Assembly (NCBI GenBank): GCA_026874595.1
Contig: CM049309.1
Span: 51,062,079-51,126,078, forward strand
Origin: Sipunculus nudus
Taxonomy: Eukaryota; Annelida; Sipuncula; Golfingiida; Sipunculidae
DNA length: 64,000 nt
Direction of reading: 5' to 3'
The notes beneath the pieces were generated by a model that was not told the DNA's origin, did not search any database, and worked only from the letters and a program-made list of their open reading frames with translations. Positions 9,829 to 21,394 of this stretch are shown here, piece by piece. Within the stretch, counting starts at the first letter, position 1; each line of letters begins with the position of its first letter. The position numbers and the translations under genes were made by a program.

Positions 9829-11462
9829 AGAAACTATTAATGTAGCGTAGAAGAGTTTTGGATCTAATTTTTCACATGAAAAATAAACACCTACCTAAAT
9901 CATTATAAAAAGAACTGAAATATTTCAAAATATGAGAAATCAATCTACATTTTTACAACATATCAGCCCTACTTATGGCGACTAAAGCCCTATTTCACAT
10001 GCAAAAACAGTCTCAGCTGCTGCTGTTTGGATGATGTCATGTAAACACCCTAAATAATATAACCAGTTAAAACCAAAGATGGCATACTCATGCAGGGACA
10101 CATTTGATCTGTCAGATCATTTAAAAAAATGATTTGAAACATAAACATATATGTTAATATTCTTGATGGTTATATTAGGCTGCCACTTCCATAGGCAGCA
10201 TGTTAGGGAATTATTGGGAATATAATTTTTTAAGAAAAACATCTCTAAAAATAGGTGGCGCAGGTTGGTGGAACAGAGTATAGTAAGCAGTCCATAGGAA
10301 TGTCTGGTCTCCGGCAAGGATACAAGAGGGTCGATGTGATTATCGATGAATCTTCCATAATCAGTTTCGGAAATGTATAGAATTTGTATAAAACAGATTA
10401 CATGAAACGAAACACGTTTTTGTTGAATTATACTGAAACTGTTCTGCACCGTATCGTTACACAGTAATGGTTTATACAATAGTTTAGGAAATAACAAGAC
10501 ATTAAGTGCAGATGAAGCATATAGCCATTTCCTAGGGTTCGTCAAGACAATGGAGTACTTCCTTTTTTTTTGTTTTATGCACCCCGTCTGCTGTACTGCT
10601 TTCTCTCGTAAAAAAATATTGATATTTCATCTTAAAAGCAGCATATATCAATGTCACATTTGGACTGACATTCAAATCTGATTTTATAACAATGAAACGT
10701 CCTGGTGTGAAGTAAAGACTACCGTTCAATTAAAATATCCGTAACTTCTCTCGATAATAAATATTATTAGCCTTATTATTAGTATATATCATTATTACAT
10801 ATCGATAATCAACCAGTATTACCATTTTTCCAGATACTCGCCCTAAGGAATGAGAATGATCAGGTAAGACTATGACACTAAATAACTGTGGCGTTGTACA
10901 AAGACACATTGTATTCAGCTGTCTGTTTTAGCTGAAAATATCTGCGTTACATTTGATTACGTGATCAATCAAATTTCATATATTTCTCTTAGGTATTTAA
11001 TTGATGCAGTTATAATTTTGCTATCAGGGCCTACTTATGTTTCATATGCTTAATATTGGCCTCATAGACAAAGATACGCAGTTTAAGAAGGATAATAAAT
11101 TCATACGGAGCAGTGCTATGTACAAAAAGAAGTATTCGTCTGCACTGTTAAAAAATGTCAGTACTCCCGTTATATACGTCTATGCCATATATTATCGTGC
11201 ACTTACAACTTTATTTAAAGATGATGTTTGATTACTTTTCGCCTAGGCCAAATGTTCATGGACATGCTAATAAAATATTCAAGGGAATTACTTGTAAACA
11301 GTGCGTGAATTCTATTCGTGACTATTGTTATGCTGCCCTCACGCGTGCGCACCAATCTGACCGAATAACTTCTTGATCTATAATGAAGGAAGGCTCTAGT
11401 GAAAACTGATATTGTGAGCGGTATTTAAGTGCGCTGGTGTAAGGTATCAATAGAAAAATTGA
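9829..11462. other. No recognised gene; one 142-codon minus frame
   Basis: The longest frame here not explained by a repeat is minus-strand 10,545-10,117, overlapping another at 10,729-10,532. The 142-codon frame is rich in Leu, Phe, Asn and Cys, has no recognisable domain and no strong splice sites. Overlapping plus-strand frames at 11,037-11,376 are equally uninformative. Confidence 0.25.
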
Positions 11463-11700
11463 ACGGCCCACTGTCGTCTAGGGGAGAGCACAGGACTCAA
11501 AAACGGAGATCGTGTGTTCAAACTTCAGCCAATGAGCGGATGAGATTTTTCACCCGATATAAGGAGAACGTACTGTGGGCTTAATTTCAAATGTTTGCCC
11601 CCTAAACCGTAAAATCTCTGACAACCGAGTGCGTCTTTGGGGGGGAGGGGCATCAGTGTTATAACCCATCAATGAGATTGATTACACACCAAAGACGCGT
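11463..11700 (+). mobile_element. tRNA-derived SINE, degenerate
   Basis: 'GTCGTCTAGGGGAGAGCACA' followed about 25 nt later by 'GATCGTGTGTTCAAACTTC' matches the A-box and B-box spacing of a tRNA-like promoter (GTCGTCTAG...GTGTTCAAA). It has an unrelated 3' body including a G-rich run at 11,640-11,650. The anticodon arm does not fold into a normal tRNA, so this is a SINE head rather than a tRNA gene. The right end is uncertain. Confidence 0.55.
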
Positions 11701-11889
11701 GGTATACACTGGGCATGGGTGATAAAAGCGAAGTTGGACCATGCAGGTAGGTGTATATACTCAGGTAAAGAATTAGAGTCAGCATTAATAACGGTTACCA
11801 TCACCAAAACTTTAAAATGTAATCCAAGGAATAAATGGTCTGAGTGATCAAAATATTTTACATCATAGTTATCATATCAAATAAATACA

Positions 11890-12030
11890 TGTTAATACAT
11901 GTTTCCAATTAACCAGTATACACATCCTTCCAAATTAACTGTTTACACTCTTCCGAACAAAGTGTATGCAAGCTTCCAACCAAAGTGTATACACCCATCC
12001 TACCAGAGGTTATATATCCTTCCAACAACG
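11890..12030. repeat. Degenerate tandem repeat of about 29 bp
   Basis: About five diverged units built on 'CCTTCCAACCAAAGTGTATACAC', lying just before the 46-bp array. Confidence 0.75.
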
Positions 12031-12149
12031 GTGCCAATTATGTAAAAGACCTATGGTTATAGAAGTAAATTCAGAATAGTTTGTAAAAAAAACAGAAGCA
12101 TAAATGAATCATTTTAAATTACATGTTTGGATCAGAATTTTACTATTCC

Positions 12150-12515
12150 AGAATATGAAATTATAAGAAAAGGAATATCAAACCTTCTCCGAGGCATATG
12201 TGAAATTATAAAAAAAGGATTATGCAACCTTCTCCGAGGCAAAAATGAAATTATAAGAAAAGGAATATGAAACCTTCTCTGAGGCAAATATGATATTAAA
12301 AGAAAGGGAATATCAAACCTTCTCTGAGGCAAATATGAAATTATAAAAAAAGGATTATGCAACCTTCTCCGAGGCAAAAAAATGTAATTATAAGAAAAGG
12401 AATATCAAACCTTCTCTGAGGCGAATATGAAATTATAAGAAAAGGTATATCAAACCTTCTCCGGGGCAAATATGAAGTTATAAAGAGGAAAACATAAAAC
12501 CTTCTCCGAGGCAAT
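12150..12515. repeat. 46-bp minisatellite, 8 units
   Basis: Eight units of about 45-46 bp carrying 'GAAATTATAAGAAAAGGA' and 'AACCTTCTCCGAGGCAAA'. Units 2 and 5 share the variant 'GGATTATGCAACC', which hints at a three-unit higher-order period. A minus-strand frame over the array encodes a repeated peptide (PRRRFDIPF-like), which is an artefact of unit length. Confidence 0.93.
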
Positions 12516-13080
12516 GCATACAGACTTGATATAAAGGCCCATTTAAATCGTATACCCTGTTGTTTCTAAACAGACTATGTCAAAAAGACTATGTTTTAAC
12601 TGTCTTATATCCAGTATGGAGAAACTAAATTTTGTTTATAAAATTTTTAAACCAAGATCTATGTAACTTGAAATTTGCGAGACTACTAAAAAGACGATCG
12701 TGTACTTAATGTCCACATGTTCTTGTTTTTCACAGTTCTCAAGGGCTAGCTGGTCACGTTTATATCGGCAGATCTGGATTATTGGTTATAACGTTGCCCA
12801 AGTTTATTGCCGGCTTCTCCAGTCACTCTTGAGTCACGATTCCATGCTAGTTTTAGAAACCCGGAGATATTTTTACAAGAAGAAACACGATTTTGTCATG
12901 TTTCTCACATTCATAAAAATATAAAGCTTTCTATTGATTTCCTGCTTTGATTCGCTTTGTTTAAGAAACCTGAGCGTTCATAGATGTTCATTCCGGTAAA
13001 AAGCACAAGAAACAAAGGCAATAACTGAAAGCTTATACCATCACTAATAAATAAGTATTATCATTAATATATTTTATTGT
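12516..13080. other. No supported gene; strong acceptor with open frame
   Basis: At 12,720-12,737 'TGTTCTTGTTTTTCACAG' is a textbook splice acceptor. The frame after it is open for 62 codons and includes a short stretch discussed in the findings. No donor or family assignment is convincing. Confidence 0.25.
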
Positions 13081-13345
13081 AATATTAGTTGTAGCAATAG
13101 CATCAACAGTAGTAGTAGAAGTAGTAGTAGCAGTAGTAGTAGAAGTAGCAGTAGTAAAAGTAATAATAACATTAGTTGTAGTAGTAGTAGTAGAAGTTGT
13201 TATAGTAGTACTAGTAATAGTGGTATTAGTAACAGTAGTGGCAGCAGCAGCAATGGTAGTAGTAATGTTAGTAGTAGCCGTAGTAGTAGTAACAGTAGTA
13301 ATACGAGAAGAGGCACCAGCAGAAGTAGTAGCAATGGAACAGTAG
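13081..13345. repeat. Imperfect (AGT)n trinucleotide repeat
   Basis: About 250 bp dominated by AGT/GTA triplets with CAG and AGC variants. Its minus strand encodes Leu-rich runs; these are repeat artefacts. Confidence 0.93.
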
Positions 13346-13679
13346 TTAAACAGTCGCGGGGGCAGGATCCTAGAACAAGGGAGACTATACGTACATGTAA
13401 GACGTAACTCTCACTTTCAGAAGGAAAGGGAATAAACGCAAAAATCCGAGACATAAAAATCCGGCACTGCGTTTGGCAATTAGCATATATTTTTCGAATT
13501 TCCCATATTTTAAGCAGTGATGGTATATTGGTATCGGTAGCTGGGAGCCGTTAGTAGTGTTACAGTGGAAGAAGGTATTAACGCTTTAACGACAAACAAA
13601 AATTAAGTCACTGAGGAAGGTCGCATACAAGAAGCAATAGTTCTGGGATACCGTTTTCCGTATTGCTAAGCACTAACAT

Positions 13680-14370
13680 ATAGAGGTCTCATTTAGTTTT
13701 TTTTAGCTTTATGAATTTTGCTTAGGTTAGTGAAGAGGGTCAGGATTCACCAGGAGTGTCCTATGGGGCACAAGAAAATGTTCGAAAATGAGAAAGTCTT
13801 GTTTGACATTTACGAAGCCTATAGGGGCCCGGATTGGACAGGAATTTCCGAGAGGACCTCATAAAATGCTTGAAAATGCAGAAGTCTCATTTATTTTATT
13901 TTTAATTGGTTTTCTTTTGGGAAGCTTATATATTTACAGTTTCTAATAGGGACTGATCTGAAAGGGCTGAAGGGACCCGGACCTGTCAAGAGTGTCCTAT
14001 GCACACATATCAGAAAATACTTGAAAAGGAGGAAATCTGTTCTTGCTTTCTTGTTAATTTTTTGCGCCAGGAGGGCTCATCGGGGACCGGCTTGGGCATG
14101 GGATTTCCCTGGGTACAGTTAAATGGATGCTAATGCGGATTTTCATTGTATTTCTTTGGAGTTTTTTAAAGTTTAATCAGAAGTAATAGGAAGGGCCTAA
14201 GGGGTTCAGGCGCAATTGTTCTCAAGGAAAAGGAAGAGACGTGACGATGAAGTCTCATTTGTCTTAAATTATATTAGCCATTTTATATGGGGGTTCCAAA
14301 GGGTTTGGCGTGCCGGAGTTGTTTGTGCCCATTAAATGCTTGAATATGCAGAAATTCCTGTGTATTAGAA
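13680..14370. repeat. Degenerate satellite-like tandem array
   Basis: About six diverged units of 110-150 bp share 'GGGGACCCGGA', 'CAGGA-TTTCC', 'AAATGCTTGAAAATGCAGAA' and 'GTCTCATTTG' blocks, with T-rich spacers. Units start near 13,680, 13,800, 13,970, 14,080, 14,200 and 14,290. No coding frame. Confidence 0.65.
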
Positions 14371-14844
14371 ACCGGTGGTTACTGGTATATCAAAATGGTT
14401 AGGCAATTATAACAGGCTGATGTTTTGTACGACGCACGACCATGGAAAAATAACAATAATTGATTAATATTTATTTGCCCCAAGTTTCAATTGGGTTTTG
14501 TCGTTATTGTGAAGACTATTGTTGTCGATAGCACAAAAGACATAGGCTGCAGTGTTGGTAACTTCTTGTACATTGCTTTGATGTCACGGGGTGCCTTCTC
14601 ATTTTGTTTTGATTACAATTTTAACTGGTTTCTTTTTTTCATGAACAAATTAATCAGACCTTATTTGTAATCTGAATGAGAATAATGGAAAGTAAAGTTA
14701 TATCTGTTGTATAAAGAACCCTCATCCCTTTCATACACGAAATATGTCGTGCATTTTCATGTTTTCATAAGACCATAAAATGTTTTTTTTTTCAATTTAT
14801 CATGATGGATATCCTTCAACAGAACAGACAGCTTCGCCCTTAAA
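14371..14844. other. No supported gene
   Basis: AT-rich spacer with short T-runs between the satellite array and the DNA transposon. Confidence 0.4.
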
Positions 14845-15024
14845 GTTTAGGTCTCACTTGCCACGTCCTTCTACGGGATCTCACGGTTCAGCTACGGGAA
14901 GCCAGAACGTGGTAGTGTGGGGAATGAACGTGATGAAATTAAAGCCCGCGTTCTCGTGACGTTCGTGGCACGTTCTTCCCACGGTATTTCACGTTCGTCC
15001 ACCGAGTAGCGGCGATAATAACCA

Positions 15025-15180
15025 CGTTCTCCTACGGTTGTTAAGCTTGCTTTTGTTGAGAAGCGGTCGGTAAGCCGGACTTGTGCGCCACCCACATGGG
15101 TTCGAATCCCGGACCGGCCAAATGTTTTCCCCTCAATTTATCTTCGTAACAAAATGGGGGCTTGTTCCACGTGAAGGTAA
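15025..15180 (+). mobile_element. tRNA-derived SINE head, copy 1
   Basis: 'AGAAGCGGTCGGTAAGCCGG' is followed by 'CATGGGTTCGAATCCCGGA', giving an A-box-like site and a perfect pol III B box (GGTTCGAATCC). The tRNA resemblance is to the GCGGTTGGTAAG type. A body 'TTTTCCCCTCAATTTATCTT' follows, shared with copy 2. It lies inside the 1.9-kb DNA transposon. Confidence 0.6.
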
Positions 15181-15304
15181 ACTTTACGGCCCAGGGAATA
15201 AGCTCACCAAAGTGTGACTCCTGGGTTAATTAGTCTTGTTCTGATAGCGAACGCTCTGAAAAGGGGGTGTGTTACCGGGGGGGGGGATATAACAGCGGAC
15301 CGAA

Positions 15305-15445
15305 CTATCTCGCTAGTGAAGCTTGCTTTTCTAGCGAAGCGGTTGGTAAGCCGGACTTGTGCGCCACCGACATGGGTTCGAATCCCGGATCGGACCAATA
15401 TTTTCCCCTGAGCAATTTGTCTTTGTAATACGGTAAAATGTGGCT
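15305..15445 (+). mobile_element. tRNA-derived SINE head, copy 2
   Basis: Same layout as the copy about 280 bp upstream: A box TAGCGAAGCGG, then GGTAAGCCGGACTTGTGCGC, then GGTTCGAATCCCGGATCGGA and the same 3' body start. The 3' GATCGGACC can pair roughly with GGACCGA near 15,298, but the span is too long for a normal tRNA. The two copies may result from an internal tandem duplication. Confidence 0.6.
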
Positions 15446-15864
15446 TGCCGTAGAAAAAAGTGGGTAGGCCCGTCCTTTCCAGTGCTCTTCACATCTCGCA
15501 AGGGGACTGCTACTGTTATCTACGTTTTTCTACTGCAGTGACACGATAACACCCTCGTCACACGAGAAGGCGATGTCGCTGCGATCACCAAATTGGGGCA
15601 GATCACCGTAGAGGGCAGCCAGAGTGGCCTTAAGTTTTCATGAGCTTCGTAGGAGCGAGATAGTGTCGCCTTGGGTCGTCATATGGTCACCATGAACGCC
15701 ATGAGTGGCTACCAGTTTTGAACATGGACAAAATTGCCGCCGCGAGGTCGCCTTGGATTAAAAGCGCAGTCAGATCGGAATTCGATCGCCATCAGTGTCC
15801 CAGCAGCGCAGTGCCAGCTTCCTGACAGCGCAGGTCGATCGCCAGTAAACATGGTAGCATCGAT

Positions 15865-16157
15865 CTATCCGTTTCGCTCCTGCTGCCTCCTTTTGGCCAC
15901 TGCCAGCTGTTCGCGGAGCAGCATTATCTGTTGGCCTTGCAGACAGGCAATTGTAGCATGTAATTTCTGTCCATGCTGACATGTGTGGCTTCACGAAACT
16001 TTCTTACACCGGTCATGTTATGTGTACTAGTCAACAATGGGGACCATGGCAACCACCGACTGCCAGTCTGAAGCACCGCAGTAGCATCTACCCACGCGCG
16101 CAGTTCCGACATCTTGATCGCAGACGGATCGGGGGCCTGTTGCTGCGGGATCATCAT
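15865..16157 (-). pseudogene. Coding-like remnant inside DNA transposon
   Basis: Two minus-strand frames fit end to end with a frame change. One (16,157-15,924) includes PDPSAIKMSELRAWVDAT, which has the look of a SAP-like helix pair. The other (15,978-15,865) reads ACLQGQQIMLLREQLAVAKR and then a stop, a coiled-coil ending common in accessory DNA-binding proteins of DNA transposons. Codon use is GC-rich. The SAP and Myb-type comparisons are inferences from a short stretch. Confidence 0.35.
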
Positions 16158-16934
16158 GATCTCATTCCTGTCGTGGACTGAGCTCTTCAGTGGGAAGTAG
16201 GGACCTCATGCGGACGTACGGGGAACGACAGTGTAGCAGCGCCATACAATATGGTAGGAACGGCATAAAACGGCCGAAATTTGCAATTGTACACGTCGTG
16301 CAAGCCTATTGAGAGCGGCATAGCCGTCACACATGGTCGGTTTTTCCCATGTTCATGGGGATCAACGCCGATCTGCTAGGTCGCCATGGTCGCCGTTAGG
16401 TCTCCTTCTCATGTGATGGGGGCTTAACCGCGTCCAGTCACGTTTTCCTACGGTATACTACGGTATGGACCACGTTTTAGGGTGACAAGAGGATTTACCG
16501 TGGTACAGCCAAAACAGTTCAAACCAAGTGCCATGGGGTGCACATTTCATTGCCACTGAGCACGCCCTGTCCCGTTCATTTTGAACATTTCAAAGAGAAC
16601 GTCGACCCCGCACGACCATTCACGTTCATTCACGCCCCCCTACTGTGTCCTACGGTAAAGGTCACGTCTTACTCAATCCACTCACGACCTTCAAGAACGT
16701 GGTGAACCGTAGAAAGAACGTGGCGAGACCTATAGGCGTAAACTAAATATATATGTAAAACTGAAAGTGTTTAAAGAAGGAGGAAAGGGAGGTGGTCCGG
16801 AAATCTTTTGTACCGCCACAAACAGTCCTCTCGGAACCCTGCAACGATTTGTTCTCCCAGGGAAGTTTCCACTGTTTATACAGCGTGCATTCCTCACAGA
16901 CTCTCCTGTATGTATTTATTGTACAATGTGGAAC

Positions 16935-17482
16935 TTCTCTAGACTGGTACCCCGCTCTTTGGCACCGCTGCTCTCGGCCAATCATAGAGACGGGCGTACA
17001 ACGCCATGTTATGTACTCCCGGCAGACTGGTTCCAACTCCAGTATATATTATATATGATAAAAATAAGCATTTCGCTTGCTCAGAGAAGTTATCAAATGT
17101 TGGCTGTACATTACGTGTGACATTAATAACTGGATTAATAGATATTACTAATAAATCACTGCTACGCGCAGTGGAATATCAAAGATTCAGTATACCGTAT
17201 TAACTTTACATCCATTATTCAATTTTTGTGCAACAACTCATTCGTCAATTTTTGAAAACTAGCATCAACTAAAGAAAAATATTTTACAAAAAAAAAATCT
17301 TCACGGATACTCAACCAGGATTGCGTGCACGTCCATGTCAACCGGTATGAGCGTGCATACTGGAGTTGGAACCAGTCTACAGGTAAGTCATGAGTTGCAA
17401 CTGGGAGTACTTAAGATGGCGTTGTACGCCTGTCTCTATGCTCGGCTGAGGGCCATAATAGAGCAGGGTACCAGACTAGATC
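16935..17482. repeat. Large inverted repeat, arms about 110-125 bp
   Basis: 16,935-17,045 is the imperfect reverse complement of 17,357-17,482. Shared blocks include CTAGACTGGTACC, ATAGAGACGGGCGTACAACG and GACTGGTTCCAACTCCAGTA. The 310-bp loop is AT-rich. The arms are GC-richer than the loop. It could be a foldback element or two opposed copies of one repeat. Confidence 0.8.
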
Positions 17483-17819
17483 TTCTCAGTCATCGTCACA
17501 GTCACGTGATTCGGGGAGACTGCAGTAACGCACATTGTCACTTGTACAGCTTAGGCAGTGCGTATCAGAAATCAATCTTAGTGCAACATTCAAGTCATTA
17601 CCCTATACATCGCCGTGCGCTCAAAATATACCTGAGTTTGCTTTGGTACACGTTTCTGAAATCCCGGGCTCTTAGAAATTTCTGTCCTCCCGCTATCTTT
17701 GGGAAATATATTTAAACATATTCTGATTAAACAAATGAATTAACATTGTTGTTTAAAACACGTTACCGCTGCCATATCACTCCTCATTATGCATTTCCAA
17801 TAGCGGGAGGAGGTTTACA

Positions 17820-17988
17820 AGGGTTGATAAGTGCTGTGAAGAATCGATTTTGGTAAGGATCTCTCAAGTGATCCGGATTTAGGATCACCATCAAGGAATA
17901 TTTACTAATGTACAGTCAGTAATGCACTAACACAATAGGGGGCCCCATATATAGGGGGCCCAAGCGTATATTCCTTGGAATGCAGATT
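17820..17988. repeat. Partial copy of the CTCCGCAAGGAGG element
   Basis: Contains 'TGATCCGGATTTAGGATCACCATCAAGGAATATT' in part (17,870-17,905) and 'CCTTGGAATGCAGATTTC', both diverged matches to blocks of the 0.84-kb element that follows. It also carries a short palindromic GGGGGCCC pair (17,938-17,965). Confidence 0.55.
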
Positions 17989-18840
17989 TCTATATATATT
18001 ATTGCCTCCGCAAGGAGGGTACATGCGTTCATCCCCGTTCGTGTGCGTGTTTGTGTGTTTGTTCACAACATAACTCACGCATGGAATCTCATGAATGATT
18101 CAAGGCATTTCGGAAATGGGTCAATGAAGAATTGATTAGATTTTGGTGTGGAACCGTTGCAGGATCAGGATTCAGGAACATCAAGGAATATTCAAAAATG
18201 TAAAGTCAATTATATACAAATGAATCTGGAAAAATAGGGAAAATAAATGAAAGCAAACACGGCTTTGGGAGCATCCCTCAGTAGGTACCGATCACATGGT
18301 GGAGCCTTCCATTCCTAGAATGCAGATTTCTTGTAATAATTATTTTTTTTTATTCTATCTGTGTTTGCGCTTATGCGCTAGACCTCTTATATCAGTAATA
18401 TTGCAATACTGGCCTTTAACAATAGTAACTAGCAAAGGTGACCAGCAATAATTATAGGTGACAGATTTTTACATAAGATTTATTTATTTATTTCTATCTT
18501 TTAGCGTAGCTTAAATAAGATTTATTTATTTTTTTTTTACCTTTTAGCTAAGCTTAAATTCCGAAGTCGCACACTCAACAGTCGATCAAACAATATGCAC
18601 CGTACTGCCGGTGTTTGCGCTAGCTTTCGAATATGGCCGCCTTTTCAAAACTAACCTTATTATCGGTATAATAGTTAAAGGGAACACATTTACACCTCAT
18701 ATTTATTTTAACCTTGACTTTATTTTAAATGCCATAGACTCTACAGCCATCCCCCATTATCGCTCGATTCGACGGGGAGGTTTACCAGCTGTAGTTCGAC
18801 GATTGCACACATAAAATAACGTATTATTGTCGTCATCAGA
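17989..18840. mobile_element. 0.84-kb interspersed element, copy 1
   Basis: Begins 'TTATTGCCTCCGCAAGGAGG' and ends 'CACACATAAAATAACGTATT'. It matches 20,271-21,115 almost base for base, with small indels such as GTGTGTTTG against GTGTTTG. It also holds the block 'CCCCCATTATCGCTCGATTC' found diverged near 44,345 and 63,650. The element type is unknown; the CTCCGCAAGGAGG start is a familiar invertebrate repeat. No transposase frame is seen. Confidence 0.8.
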
Positions 18841-20195
18841 GAGGCGCTGACAGGATTCATTATATGCATACTTCATTTAGTCTGTTGATGATCCCAGTTG
18901 TCAATATAATAAAAGAAAATGTCATGGTCAATATTGAAATGGCCTGGAATTATATAATGAATGTGTGGGTAAGCTGTGTATTGTCATATTTTATTGCATT
19001 TGTTACACTAGTTTGAATAAGCGTATATATATAATGTTTTGTAATGCATAAAACAATCATAGATTCGGAAATTTATGTATATTTATATATATATTTTATC
19101 AAATATATATCAATAATATATTAAATATAGTCACAATGGTCGATTGAATCTAAAAATTGAATAGTCTTATGCGAGACAGTTCATTATCTGCGCCCAGTGA
19201 GACTGCAGTAACAACAGGCCATCCCACGTTGTTGTTTGTTCTGCGTTACAAATGATGTATAACTGTAACCTACCACCCGGCGTCTGACTGATGCACAAAA
19301 TATTTATTGGATGGTTCACAAGAATTTATTGGATGGTTCACAAGTACAGCATTCAACACCAAGAAGAAAATAGCTGAATTACTCTTTGGTGACATTGACA
19401 ATGTATACTGGTTTGTATACTAGATTTGACTACGTTCACAAAGATCCTCTGGCGTTACAAATAGATTCAGCATCCTTTAATCTTCGTTAGATATACGCTA
19501 GGGGCCGGGAACGAGATCTTAACCCTACTCTTTTTTTTCGGGTCTGGTTAAATTGATTCCTTACCCTTTTGATTACATATAAAAGATATCCAGAGCTCTT
19601 CTGGAGATGATGAATAATACACGGATGAAATGCCAATCTTTCATAAGGAATATAAAAATGGCTGAGAGAATCTGGGTGTAATGGATAGCAACGAATCCAT
19701 AGTATTATTATCTGTCCGGCCTGCTAATTGCAACCGTGAATAATTCTCGGCTAGATCTCTCACAAACGCATCCCATATATGTCCTATTAATTCTATGATA
19801 CCTGCGTTTATAAGGTTTATTGATTCAGGTAGCCCAACCTCCGAACAGACAGGCCTCTGGCTCTGTTACTCAGAGGCCTTGATTCAGAGGACCTTCTGGT
19901 CCGAGCTATTGGAACAGACACACACGTATGATGGGGCCGAAATCATAAAGGCCTATCAAATTTATCGTTACAATATTAGACAATATACAAAGATCATTAC
20001 TAGTCACACATTTATGAACCCAGACACAGGTAAAGGAAAACTCATTGATAACAAACCGCACTGCAGCTGTTTTCCATCACATTGCTTCGATATCGCATGC
20101 TTTCGCCGAAGGTTGTTTCTACTCAATACGAACCTCTTCCTATAGGGCACTGTGGGACGGCCTGGGCCACTGTCAAACTTTAATAATTAAAAAAA
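18841..20195. other. Spacer between repeat copies; no supported gene
   Basis: AT-rich. A 116-codon plus-strand frame at 19,795-20,145 has no recognised domain. Its 3' part (20,115-20,185) belongs to a short dispersed repeat also at about 36,405 and 63,955, so the frame is unlikely to be a gene. Confidence 0.5.
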
Positions 20196-21190
20196 AATGT
20201 TACTTTTCAAGGTAACACCACAATTCGCATGCGTATGCTTACAAAATATGTCCCTACATATTTTTATATGTTATTGCCTCCACAAGGAGGGTACATGCGT
20301 TCATCACCGTTCGTGTGCGTGTTTGTGTTTGTTCACAACATAACTCACGCATGGAATCTCATGAATGATTCAAGGCATTTCGGAAATGGGTCAATGAAGA
20401 ATTGATTAGATTTTGGTGTGGAACTGGTGCAGGATCAGGATTCAGGAACATCAAGGAATATTCAAAAATGTAAAGTCACTTATGTACAAATGAATCTGGG
20501 AATATAGGGAAAATAAATGAAAGCAAACACGGCTTTGGGAGCATCCCTCAGTAGGTAACGATCACATGGTGGAGCCTTCCATTCCTAGAATGCAGATTTC
20601 TTGTTATAATTATTTTTTTTATTCTGTCTGTGTTTGCGCTTTTGTGCTGGACCTCTTATATCAGTGATATTGCAATACTGGCCTTTAACAATACTTACTA
20701 GCAAAGGTGACCAGCAATAATTATAGGTGACAGATTTGTACATATGATTTATTCATTTCTTTTCACCTTTCAGCTTAGCTTAAATAAGATTTATTCATTT
20801 TTTTTACCTTTTAGCTAAGCTTAAATTCCGTAGTCGCACAGTCAATAGTCGATCCTACATTATTGCACCGTTCTACCGTTGTTTGCGCTAGCTCTCGAAT
20901 ATGGCCGCCTTTTCAAAACCAACCTTTTTATCGGTAAAATAGTTATAGATCACACATTTACACCTTATATATTTTAAACCTTGACTTTATTTTAAATGCC
21001 GTAGACTCTACAGCATCCCCCCCCCCCCTCATTATCGCTTGATTCGACGGGGAGGTTTACCAGCTGTATCGTTCGACGATTGCACACATAAAATAACATA
21101 TTATTGCCATCATCATAAAAAATTGTAACTTTTCAAGGAAACACCACATTTCGCATGCGTATGCTTGCAAAATATGTCCCCAAAACACCC
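20196..21190. mobile_element. 0.84-kb element, copy 2, with about 62-bp flanking direct repeats
   Basis: The element (20,271-21,115) is enclosed by two copies of 'CTTTTCAAGGTAACACCACA' followed by 'TTCGCATGCGTATGCTT' (about 20,199-20,262 and 21,125-21,186; 5-6 mismatches). The same boundaries as copy 1 apply to the element itself. The flanking repeats are absent around copy 1. They are too long for an ordinary target-site duplication. Confidence 0.75.
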
Positions 21191-21394
21191 ATGTTTTGCC
21201 TTTAAACAATTCATATACAACGTAATTGAATGGACTACTATCTGTAGAACCCCGGTGCATTGTGTGCTTCACAATTTGAAATCCACAAACCCTACCCAGC
21301 CGAGTGATGAATTAACACACAAACTAGACGACCAGAGGTCGAGCGCTTGCCGGAAATGATGTGGAAACAATCAAATGAATGAGCGTTAACGTAA

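Larger units (their letters stand above)
14845..16735. mobile_element. DNA transposon, about 1.9 kb, with inverted ends
   Basis: The left end reads TAGGTCTCACTTGCCACGTC and then CTTCTACGG. The reverse complement of the right end reads TAGGTCTCGCCACGTTCTTT and then CTACGG. Inside both ends, ACGTTC and CTACGG motifs recur, as in elements with subterminal repeats. The interior is GC-rich (over 50%), unlike the host sequence. It contains two tRNA-like SINE heads (15,040-15,440) and a short coding-like remnant on the minus strand (15,865-16,157). No transposase was recognised, so this is a non-autonomous or decayed copy; the superfamily is not assigned. Confidence 0.7.

Noticed and set aside
12132-12377. 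81-codon minus frame with repeated PRRR-FDIPF peptide
   Set aside because: The 46-bp minisatellite unit lacks stops in this frame; a repeat artefact, not a repeat protein.
15060-15400. tRNA genes
   Set aside because: Good B boxes, but acceptor and anticodon arms do not fold and the two copies share a SINE-type body.
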